13,561 nucleotides of DNA, taken from assembly GCA_035938875.1 (NCBI GenBank), contig DASZGL010000030.1, positions 1-13,561 on the forward strand, written 5' to 3'. Each line of letters starts with the position of its first letter. Position 1 is the first letter of the stretch. Of this stretch, positions 7,277 through 13,424 are shown piece after piece. The notes under the pieces were generated by a model. It worked only from the letters and a program-made list of their open reading frames with translations, was not told the DNA's origin and searched no databases. A program made the translations under genes and the position numbers. The stretch comes from DASZGL01 sp035938875 (lineage in GTDB: Bacteria > Chloroflexota > Dormibacteria > Aeolococcales > Aeolococcaceae).

Positions 7277-7282
7277 AGCATA
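7277..7282 (-). promoter_or_regulatory. -10-like TATGCT upstream of the CADD-like gene
   Basis: On the minus strand TATGCT lies 37 bases before the ATG at 7239, leaving a leader of about 30 bases that contains the GGAG ribosome binding site. The hexamer is identical to the one before the reductase gene at 3723. No good -35 box is seen. Confidence 0.35.
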
Positions 7283-7348
7283 CCGGCCGGCGCGCTTCAC
7301 TCACGCCGGGCACGCCGCAAGCCGGTGGAGGCTGATGCGGGCGCTCTA

Positions 7349-7354
7349 CCCTGC
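7349..7354 (+). promoter_or_regulatory. -10-like TACCCT, possible leaderless start for the methyltransferase gene
   Basis: TACCCT ends 7 bases before ATG 7362, the same spacing as at 3723-3736, and no ribosome binding site fits that ATG. The alternative ATG at 7335 has GGAGG only 3 bases upstream, which is too close. Confidence 0.35.
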
Positions 7355-7361
7355 GCTGCGC

Positions 7362-8216
7362 ATGACCCGGGTGCGCCCCTCGCGTGTCCCCGACTGGCCC
7401 CGCCCCTTCGACCCCGATGCCGAGCTGGACTGGGGTGATCCCGCCGTGGGCAGGAGACTGCTCCGCGAACATCTCGACCAGGAGCACGACGGCGCCAGCC
7501 GTCGCGCCGCGATCATCGAGAAGCACCTGACCCGGCTGCGCCGGCTGCTGCCGCGACCACCTGCCGACATCCTCGACGCGGGCTGCGGGCCCGGCCTCTA
7601 CTCGGTTCCGCTGGCGGCGTCGGGCTACGCCGTCGTCGGCATCGACAACAACGACGCGGCGCTGCGTCACGCGCGGCGACTGGCCCGCAAGGCAGCGTCC
7701 GGGGCGGTCTTCCGCCGTGTCGACCTCCGTGCCCTGAACGCCCAGCACGAGTTCGACGCCGCGCTGCTCATCTACTTCGTCCTCGAGGGCTTCCCCCGGC
7801 GCACCCAGCTCGAGGTTCTGCGCCGACTCTGCGCAGCGCTGCGCCCCCGCGGTCGGCTGCTCGCCGAGCTCCGGGTCCGGCCCGAGCACCCGCGAGGCCG
7901 GCTCAGCACCTGGGAGGTGGCGCCCTTCTCCTTGTTCGCCGACCGCCCTCACCTGTTGCTCACCGACACCACCTGGGACGATCGACGCCGCGTGTACGTG
8001 CTGCGCGAGATCGCCGTGCTCGACGACGGCAGCGTCACCGTCCGCCAGACCACCGGCAGCATGCTCCGGCTCGAGGAGGTCGGCGCGTTCTTCGCCCGTG
8101 CCGGCCTGCGCATCCACCGCGTCTACGATGGCTGGTCGCGGCACCCCGCGACCGGCCTCTCCGAGACGCTGCTGGTCGTCGCCGAGCGACCGGCAGGGGC
8201 CGTCGCGCCTGGCTAG
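7362..8216 (+). CDS. Class I SAM-dependent methyltransferase
   Basis: A 284-aa cytoplasmic methyltransferase. Motif I is ILDAGCGPGLYSVPLAASG (70-88), followed by VVGIDNN, where D95 would bind the ribose hydroxyls of SAM. FDAALLIYFVLEGFP corresponds to motif IV, and LRRLCAALRPRGRLLAELR to the post-motif helix and strand. The C-terminal third (WEVAPFSLFADRPHLLLTDTTWDD and following) is a beta extension seen in small-molecule methyltransferases of the Methyltransf_11/25 type, with a final GLRIHRVYDGW strand. Substrate is unknown; no biosynthetic neighbours suggest one. The start is uncertain: ATG 7362 (chosen, possibly leaderless) or ATG 7335, nine codons longer. The gene is divergent from the CADD-like gene and ends 7 bases before the convergent lipoprotein gene. 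Confidence 0.85.
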   Translation: MTRVRPSRVPDWPRPFDPDAELDWGDPAVGRRLLREHLDQEHDGASRRAAIIEKHLTRLRRLLPRPPADILDAGCGPGLYSVPLAASGYAVVGIDNNDAALRHARRLARKAASGAVFRRVDLRALNAQHEFDAALLIYFVLEGFPRRTQLEVLRRLCAALRPRGRLLAELRVRPEHPRGRLSTWEVAPFSLFADRPHLLLTDTTWDDRRRVYVLREIAVLDDGSVTVRQTTGSMLRLEEVGAFFARAGLRIHRVYDGWSRHPATGLSETLLVVAERPAGAVAPG

Positions 8217-8223
8217 TGTCCTG

Positions 8224-8727
8224 TCACTGGCACGCCGGCGTTGCGCCGCTCTGCTGACCGCCGACGGTCACCTGCGCGGAAACGGCTGGCTGGTCGCCGG
8301 CGGTGAGGGTCGCCAGGTAGCCGCCCGGAGGCAGGCTGCTGTCGGTCTGCCAGCTCAGCGTGTACCGCGCCTTCTGACCAGCGTCAAGGCTCACCGCGTC
8401 GCAGGGCTCGCCATGCGGCGCCGGCGGGGACTCGGCGAAGACGTGAAGGCCGGCCTGGTCGGAGACGATGAGCTGGACCGGCCCGGCGCACGCTGCGGTG
8501 AAGTGCAGCGGCCCGGCGACGGTCACGGTGAAGGACACAGAGGAGCCGGGCGCGACGCGGTCGTGGTCGGCGACAACGCTCACCGACCCGGCGCTGGAGA
8601 TCGCTGGTGGCAGTGAGGGCAGCGTCGGCGACGGTGTGCATGCCGCGCTGCCCTGGTTGGCCGAACCACAGGAGACGATCACCGCCGCGAGCAGTGCAGC
8701 CAGGACGACCGGGCGGCTGTGCAGCAT
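8224..8727 (-). CDS. Small lipoprotein with BsuPI-like/Ig-like domain
   Basis: A 167-aa exported lipoprotein. MLHSRPVVLAALLAAVIVSCG is a lipoprotein signal with C20 as the lipidated residue (lipobox IVSC). A Pro/Ser-rich linker follows to about residue 48. The domain from 49 to about 157 (SVSVVADHDRVAPGSSVSFTVTV, QLIVSDQAGLHVFAES, AGQKARYTLSWQT, PPGGYLATLTAG) has the order of strands of BsuPI-type or similar Ig-like extracellular domains, ending in the usual PGGY strand. Mature cysteines C30, C80, C109 and C166 could form disulfides, C80-C109 within the domain. The family match is by pattern only. It is transcribed divergently from the EF-G2 gene, and a palindrome lies between them. Confidence 0.75.
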   Translation of the reverse strand: MLHSRPVVLAALLAAVIVSCGSANQGSAACTPSPTLPSLPPAISSAGSVSVVADHDRVAPGSSVSFTVTVAGPLHFTAACAGPVQLIVSDQAGLHVFAESPPAPHGEPCDAVSLDAGQKARYTLSWQTDSSLPPGGYLATLTAGDQPAVSAQVTVGGQQSGATPACQ

Positions 8728-8737
8728 GAGAGCGCCA

Positions 8738-8759
8738 CCAATGTAGTGGCTACCATTGG
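8738..8759. promoter_or_regulatory. Imperfect palindrome in the divergent lipoprotein/EF-G2 promoter region
   Basis: CCAATG (8738-8743) and CATTGG (8754-8759) are inverted repeats, and the inner TAG (8744-8746) pairs with CTA (8750-8752) if C8753 is bulged out. -10-like boxes on both strands lie in the same stretch: TACCAT at 8751-8756 (plus, toward EF-G2) and TACATT at 8740-8745 (minus, toward the lipoprotein). This could be a shared operator. No regulator gene is adjacent. Confidence 0.4.
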
Positions 8760-8805
8760 CGCCCTACCGCGCCGCGACCTGCAGCCATCGGGGGAGATCC
8801 TGCGT

Positions 8806-10887
8806 ATGCCGACGCCCACACCAGACCGCATCCGCAACGTGGCCGTGCTGGGACACAGCCACGACGGCAAGACGACGTTGTGTGAGGCGCTGCTGCACAC
8901 CGCGGGGGCGACGCCGCGGCTGGGATCGACTGACCAGGGCACATCGATCCTCGACGCCGAGCCCGAGGAGGCGCGGCGATCGATCAGCATCACCGCGGCG
9001 ATCGCGCACTGTGACTGGCAGGATGTGCGCGTCAACCTGATCGACACGCCGGGATTTCCCGATTTCGCCGGAGAGGTGGTGCAGGCGCTGGCCGCCGCCG
9101 ATGGCGCACTCCTGGTGCTCAGTGCCGGTGGCTCGGTCCCGGTTGGTGCGGAGATGGCCTGGGAGCGCATCGCGGCCTCCGGTGTTCCTGCCTTGATCGT
9201 CGTCAACCGAATGGACAAGGAGAACGCCACCTACGAGGTGACCGTCGACGCGATTCGCGAGTCGCTGGGGCGCAAGGCCATTGCCATCGCTGTTCCCATC
9301 GGCGCGGCGGAGCAATTCACCGGTGTCGTCGACCTTGTCGACGATCGCGCCTACACCTTCGACGGCAAGGGAGGCACCGTCGAGACCGAGCTCCCGGCCG
9401 ACATCCGCGCTGAGGTCGAACGAGCGCACTCGGCGCTTGTCGACGCCGCGGCGGAGAGCGATGACGCCCTGCTCGAGAAGTACCTCGAAGGCACCGAGCT
9501 GAGCGATGAGGAGGTGCGCGGCGCGCTGCACAGCGCCGCGCTCAAGGGGACGCTGGTGCCGATCATCCCGGCTGCTGCACTGCTGCAGAAGGGCGCCTCA
9601 GTGGTTCTCGATTGCATCAGCCGCTACCTCCCTGCGCCGCCGGAGCGGCGCCACACCGGGCTCGACGCCAAGGGAAACGAGGTTGAGATCGAGGCCGACC
9701 CGGCGGGCAAGCTGGTCGCGCACATCTTCAAGACCACCGCCGATCCCTTCGGCAAGATCAGCTATTTCAAGGTGCTCCGCGGCGGCATGCGACCCGACAC
9801 CCACCCCTTCAACGCCGACAAGGGACAGGAGGAGCGGCTGGCGCAGTTCGGCCAGCCGATGGGCAACAAGATCGTCCCCGCGACGGAGGTCGTCGCCGGT
9901 GACATCGGCGCCGTCACCAAGCTGGCGGTGAGCGCGACCGGGGACACCCTGTGCGCCAAGGATGCGCAGGTCCGCATGCCCCCACTGCCCTACCCGCCGG
10001 CGGCATACGCGATGGCGATCACCGCGCGCAGCAAGGGCGACGAGGACAAGATCAGCGCGGCGCTGCAGCGTCAGTCGGAAGAGGATCTCACCTTCCGCGT
10101 GGAGCGTGATCCGGTGACCAACGAGATCGTCGCCCACGGTCTGGGAGACACCCACCTCGACGTCACCGTGGAGCGGATCAAGCGCAAGTTCGGTGTCGAC
10201 GCGGGCCTCTCGACTCCGCGCGTCGCCTACCGCGAGACCATCACCGGCACAGCCAGGGTGCAGAACCGCTACAAGAAGCAGTCGGGCGGCGCCGGCCTCT
10301 ACGGTGACTGCACCATCGAGATCGAGCCGCTGCCTCGCGGCGCCGGCTACGAGTGGGAGGACAAGATCTTCGGCGGCTCCATCCCCCACCAGTTCCGTCC
10401 CTCGGTGGAGAAGGGTGTCAAGCAGACCATGGAGCAAGGTGCGGTCGCCGGGTATCCCATCGTCGACGTCAAGGTCAGGCTGGTCGACGGCTCGACCCAC
10501 CCCGTCGACGGCAAGGACATCGCCTTTCAGATCGCCGGGTCGATGGCCATGCGCAAGGCGGTGCAGGACGCCCACCCAGTTCTGCTCGAACCTGTCATGA
10601 ACGTGAGGGTGCTGGTGCCGGAGCGGCTGATGGGCGATGTCATCGGCATCCTCAACAGCCGCCGCGGCCGCGTCGCCGGTATGAACCCGACCGGCGACGG
10701 TCGCAGCGAGGTGACCGCCCAGGTGCCCCAGGCGGAGATGTTCACCTTCCCCATCGACCTGCGCGCCGCAACCCAGGGAAGGGGGCGCTACAGCATGGAG
10801 TTCTCCCACTATGACGAGGTCCCGCCCAATATCGCCCAGCCGCTGATCGACGCGTTTCGCAAGGAGCACGCCGCGGCTGCATCCTGA
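8806..10887 (+). CDS. fusA2: Elongation factor G-like GTPase, EF-G2/FusA2 type
   Basis: A 693-aa ribosome-associated translational GTPase with all five EF-G domains. G1 is GHSHDGKT (16-23), G3 DTPGF (80-84) and G4 NRMD (134-137). Domain IV holds KKQSGGAGLYGD at about 490-501, and the C-terminus ends normally. The usual catalytic histidine of DTPGH is phenylalanine (F84), and the switch I RGIT motif is RSIS (58-61). These changes are typical of the second, divergent EF-G of actinobacteria and similar groups rather than the housekeeping fusA, which normally sits with rpsL/rpsG/tuf. Such paralogues have roles other than routine translocation; the exact role here is unknown. The in-frame ATG at 8719 would overlap the divergent lipoprotein start and the palindrome. 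ATG 8806 is chosen because GGGGGAG (8790-8796) lies 9 bases upstream and the fold starts right after it. The peroxiredoxin gene follows after 32 bases. Confidence 0.9.
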   Translation: MPTPTPDRIRNVAVLGHSHDGKTTLCEALLHTAGATPRLGSTDQGTSILDAEPEEARRSISITAAIAHCDWQDVRVNLIDTPGFPDFAGEVVQALAAADGALLVLSAGGSVPVGAEMAWERIAASGVPALIVVNRMDKENATYEVTVDAIRESLGRKAIAIAVPIGAAEQFTGVVDLVDDRAYTFDGKGGTVETELPADIRAEVERAHSALVDAAAESDDALLEKYLEGTELSDEEVRGALHSAALKGTLVPIIPAAALLQKGASVVLDCISRYLPAPPERRHTGLDAKGNEVEIEADPAGKLVAHIFKTTADPFGKISYFKVLRGGMRPDTHPFNADKGQEERLAQFGQPMGNKIVPATEVVAGDIGAVTKLAVSATGDTLCAKDAQVRMPPLPYPPAAYAMAITARSKGDEDKISAALQRQSEEDLTFRVERDPVTNEIVAHGLGDTHLDVTVERIKRKFGVDAGLSTPRVAYRETITGTARVQNRYKKQSGGAGLYGDCTIEIEPLPRGAGYEWEDKIFGGSIPHQFRPSVEKGVKQTMEQGAVAGYPIVDVKVRLVDGSTHPVDGKDIAFQIAGSMAMRKAVQDAHPVLLEPVMNVRVLVPERLMGDVIGILNSRRGRVAGMNPTGDGRSEVTAQVPQAEMFTFPIDLRAATQGRGRYSMEFSHYDEVPPNIAQPLIDAFRKEHAAAAS

Positions 10888-10919
10888 GTCGACGGCGAGC
10901 ACTGCAGGAGGAAACATCG

Positions 10920-11384
10920 ATGGCCATCCCCCAGGCGGGCACAGCGGCGCCCGACTTCGATCTGCCCACCAACGGCGGCGGCCGGCTCCGGCTCAGCCAG
11001 CTGCGGGGCAAGCGCGTGGTGCTCTGGTTCTACCCCAAGGACGACACCCCTGGTTGAACCATCGAAGCACAGGGATTCCGTGACGAATCCCAGGACTTCG
11101 AGAATGCCGGTGCCGTCATCGTCGGCGTCAGCGACGACGACGTGGCATCCCATGACGCGTGGATCGAGAAGCTCGGCATCCCCTTCAGGCTGGTCGCCGA
11201 CACCGAGCGCGAGGCGCTCAACGCCTACGGTGTCTACGGTGAGCGGGAGTTCAACGGCAACAAGTACATGGGGATCTTCAGGACCACGTTTCTGATCGGC
11301 GCCGACGGCGTCATCGAGCGAGTCTGGGAGGGCGTCAAGCCCGCCGGGCATGCGGGGGAGGTGCTCGCGGCGCTGCGCGGCTGA
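10920..11384 (+). CDS. bcp: Selenocysteine-containing peroxiredoxin, BCP/PrxQ type (in-frame TGA = Sec46)
   Basis: Reading through the TGA at 11055-11057 gives a 154-aa thiol-peroxidase-fold protein that reduces hydrogen and organic peroxides. Order: APDFDLP (10-16), VVLWFYPKDDTPG (33-45), U46, TIEAQGFRDE (47-56), VIVGVSDDD, FRLVADTE, FRTTFLIGADGVIERVW near the end. BCPs normally read PGCTKEACGFRD, so the TGA replaces exactly the peroxidatic Cys, and the resolving Cys is Gln (Q51). The protein has no cysteine at all, so an external thiol must resolve the selenenic acid. AGGAGG (10906-10911) lies 8 bases before the ATG, the strongest ribosome binding site here. A hairpin starts 14 bases after the TGA. 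Both sides of the TGA are in one frame and match the family, and length is normal, so a pseudogene or sequencing error (TGC to TGA) is less likely. It is probably cotranscribed with the EF-G2 gene. Confidence 0.88.
11072..11091 (+). promoter_or_regulatory. Putative bacterial SECIS element directing Sec insertion at TGA 11055-11057
   Basis: GGGATTC (11072-11078) and GAATCCC (11085-11091) form a perfect 7-bp stem with loop CGTGAC (11079-11084). The stem starts 14 bases and the loop 21 bases after the TGA, and the loop has G at its second position. This fits the known bacterial SECIS pattern (short stem in the coding region just downstream, loop roughly 16-37 bases away, G among the first two loop bases), the site bound by SelB. 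The stem uses codons rare in this gene: GGA occurs once in the gene, inside the stem, and the only two GAA codons among eleven Glu codons are at 11064 and 11085. Confidence 0.75.
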
Positions 11385-11447
11385 TCGTCACACCAAAACC
11401 GGCGATCGCAGACTAAGCTGCGCCGCGCGCCGCGTTCCGTCACCACC

Positions 11448-11454
11448 GGGAGGA
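11448..11454 (+). promoter_or_regulatory. Ribosome binding site that selects a TTG start
   Basis: GGGAGGA lies 6 bases before TTG 11461 but 15 bases before ATG 11470, so the dienelactone hydrolase gene most likely starts at TTG. A -10-like TAAGCT at 11414-11419 could drive a separate transcript. Confidence 0.6.
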
Positions 11455-11460
11455 TCTGCC

Positions 11461-12165
11461 TTGGGCGAGATGGTCGAGTTCCCCAGCAACGGCCAGACCA
11501 CCTCCGGCTACCTCGCCACGCCGGCCAGCGGCCCGGGACCCGGGGTGATGGTCATCCAGGAGTACTGGGGGCTGGTGGCCCACATCAAGGACGTCGCCGA
11601 CCGGTTGTCAAGGGAGGGCTTCAGCGCCCTCGCCGTCGACCTCTACCACGGCGACTCCACCACCGAGCCCGACGAGGCCGGCAAGAAGCTGATGGCCCTG
11701 CGCATGGCCGATGCCGGGCGCGACATGAGCGCGGCGGTGTCCTGGCTGCTGAGCAGTGGCCGGGCGAGCGGCGACGCGGTTGGCACGGTGGGGTTTTGCA
11801 TGGGCGGTGGACTCGCGCTGCTCCTGGCAACGCTCCGACCTGAGGTCAAGGCGTGCGTCATCTACTACGGCGTTTTCCCCTCTCCGTGGACTGACTTCCA
11901 ACCCGACCTGAGTCGAATCAACGGTCCGGTCCTCGGCCACTTCGGCGACAGCGACCCCTACACCACCGTCGCCGCGGCCAGCGAGCTCGAGGAGCAGATT
12001 CGTGACGCCGGCAAGGAGGTCGAATTCCACTTTTACGCGGGCTGCGACCACGCCTTCTTCAACGACACCCGTCCCGAGGCGCACAACGCCGAAGCCGCGC
12101 AGCTGGCCTGGGATCGAACGCTGGCGCTGTTCCGGCGTCAGCTCGGCCCCGACGCCAGGAGCTGA
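11461..12165 (+). CDS. Dienelactone hydrolase family protein
   Basis: A 234-aa cytoplasmic alpha/beta hydrolase of the dienelactone hydrolase (DLH) type, which opens lactone or ester bonds with a cysteine nucleophile. The triad is visible: C113 in GFCMGGG (111-117), D165 in FGDSDPYT (161-168) and H197 in GCDHAFFND (194-202). E34 in IQEYWGL matches the conserved Glu that orients the Cys in the Pseudomonas enzyme. Length is typical (about 230-240). The TTG start at 11461 is chosen for its ribosome binding site; ATG 11470 would remove three residues. It follows the peroxiredoxin by 76 bases and may be cotranscribed or have its own promoter. No chlorocatechol genes are near, so a role in chloroaromatic breakdown is not indicated; many DLH homologues have other ester substrates. 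Confidence 0.92.
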   Translation: MGEMVEFPSNGQTTSGYLATPASGPGPGVMVIQEYWGLVAHIKDVADRLSREGFSALAVDLYHGDSTTEPDEAGKKLMALRMADAGRDMSAAVSWLLSSGRASGDAVGTVGFCMGGGLALLLATLRPEVKACVIYYGVFPSPWTDFQPDLSRINGPVLGHFGDSDPYTTVAAASELEEQIRDAGKEVEFHFYAGCDHAFFNDTRPEAHNAEAAQLAWDRTLALFRRQLGPDARS

Positions 12166-12218
12166 CGACGGGGGACAGAACGCCAGGCGGAGGAATCACC
12201 GCGGCGCTGTGCGCGGCC

Positions 12219-13394
12219 GTGGTGCTCGGTGCGGTCGCAGGTTGCGGCGGTTCGTCGGACACCATCGCCACCGGCAACGTGTCACAGCCACCCTCGAGCA
12301 CCACGCCGTCGCCGGCTCCGATGTCGGCAACGCCCAAGCCGGAGCTGCTCTTCGCCGTTCTCGAGGCCCACGGCGGTCACGGCACGTTCCCTCTCCTCGA
12401 CGACACCGTCGCCATCGTTGGTACGGATGGCGTGGCGCGTGCCAAGGCGACCTTCGACGTGCGCTCGCGTCCGGTGATCGGCAACGCCGCTCCAGTCCTC
12501 GTGCCCGAGGCACGCACCGCCGCCGGTGCGGTGTACTACGTCGACGGCCACGGTACAGTGCGCCGCCTCAGCGTCGGCGCGGCACCGACCACGGTTACCA
12601 CCTTCTCGATCCTCAGCGGTCAGTCGGAATTCTCCTTTGCGGTGGGCCCCGACGGGCAGCACCTGGTGGCTAGTGCCTTCACCTTTCCGCCGCTCGGGCC
12701 GCCGTGCAGCGACCCGTTCTGCAACCCCTTCACGCCGGGGGCGCCCTATAAGGTCGACTTCCAGCGGGCCGACTATGGCGGCGCTGCCGCAACCGTCCGG
12801 CACGAAGAGAGGCCGCAGGACAACAACGCCATCAACCACGTGCCGATGGTCGCCGGGTGGATCGACTCGGGTCCGCTGATGAGCACCGACCAGGTCACCG
12901 GCACGCAGGACCTGATCGGTGATCGCTTCTGGTTCGGCGATGTGCATCGCATGGACACCACCGGCCTGCCGGGTGCGGTCCTCGGCGGTGCGGGATGCGA
13001 CGCCTTTGCCGCGCTGCACGACGGTACCGTGGCGTGCAACAACGCCCAGGCGACGCCGTCGCTCAGCGTGCGCGCCGCCGACGGGACGGTGAAGTGGTCG
13101 GGGAGCACCAAGGGATTCATCGTCTACCTGGCGCTTGCGCCCGACGGCAACAGCGCGGCGGTGCGCACCGTCGACGGCGGCACCACCGTGCTGGAGTCGG
13201 TCGGGGGCAAGACGGTCAACCTGCCCGCCAGCTTCATTCCCCAGGGGTTTCTCGACGCCAACACGCTGGTGGGAATCACGGTCAGCGGCGTGGGACAGCA
13301 GCAGGGAGAGATGGCCTTGGTCCACGCCGACTCGCCCGATGCTCTGCACGACCTGGGTTTCGTGGGAAGCTTCGTGGGCGTCGTCCAGGGGTAG
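12219..13394 (+). CDS. Lipoprotein with beta-propeller-like repeats, start codon unclear
   Basis: An exported protein of about 390 aa tethered through the Cys in LGAVAGCGG. A Ser/Pro/Thr-rich linker (to about residue 40) is followed by repeated beta units of the kind seen in TolB or WD-like propellers: VYYVDGHGTVRRLSV, FSFAVGPDGQHLVASA, LALAPDGNSAAVRTVDGGTTVLES. Four cysteines (CSDPFC, and later GCDAF and VACN) could form disulfides. With the GTG at 12219 the signal peptide would have only eight residues before the Cys and no positive charge, which is too short to work. The frame stays open upstream and adds GDRTPGGGITAALCAA, giving a normal signal peptide, but it contains no ATG, GTG or TTG. 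A rare start (ACG 12168, 6 bases after AGGAG at 12157-12161, or CTG 12207 after GGAGGA at 12189-12194) is likely. Function unknown. Confidence 0.75.
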   Translation: MVLGAVAGCGGSSDTIATGNVSQPPSSTTPSPAPMSATPKPELLFAVLEAHGGHGTFPLLDDTVAIVGTDGVARAKATFDVRSRPVIGNAAPVLVPEARTAAGAVYYVDGHGTVRRLSVGAAPTTVTTFSILSGQSEFSFAVGPDGQHLVASAFTFPPLGPPCSDPFCNPFTPGAPYKVDFQRADYGGAAATVRHEERPQDNNAINHVPMVAGWIDSGPLMSTDQVTGTQDLIGDRFWFGDVHRMDTTGLPGAVLGGAGCDAFAALHDGTVACNNAQATPSLSVRAADGTVKWSGSTKGFIVYLALAPDGNSAAVRTVDGGTTVLESVGGKTVNLPASFIPQGFLDANTLVGITVSGVGQQQGEMALVHADSPDALHDLGFVGSFVGVVQG

Positions 13395-13424
13395 TGAGGC
13401 GCGCTGCCGGTTGCTGGACGACTC

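Noticed and set aside
6852..8144. 430-aa minus-strand open frame spanning the CADD-like and methyltransferase genes
   Set aside because: It crosses two recognised genes and their divergent promoter region, and its composition is not protein-like.
9598..10917. 439-aa minus-strand open frame opposite the EF-G2 gene
   Set aside because: Arg/His/Leu-rich shadow of a well-identified gene in GC-rich DNA; no domain seen.
11055..11057. TGA as evidence of a pseudogene
   Set aside because: The rest of the frame is intact on both sides with normal family sequence, a strong ribosome binding site is kept, the stop is exactly at the catalytic residue, and a SECIS-like hairpin follows.
11142..11384. Separate 80-aa gene beginning at ATG 11142
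   Set aside because: It has no ribosome binding site, is in the same frame as the upstream part, and encodes only the second half of a BCP. It is explained by Sec read-through of TGA 11055.
11402..11409. Palindrome GCGATCGC after the peroxiredoxin gene
   Set aside because: A short self-complementary octamer is common in GC-rich genomes. There is no T tract and only a 5-bp stem with the nearby GATCG, so it is not a convincing terminator or operator.
12282..13349. 355-aa minus-strand frame opposite the propeller lipoprotein
   Set aside because: Shadow frame; the plus strand shows the lipobox, linker and beta repeats.
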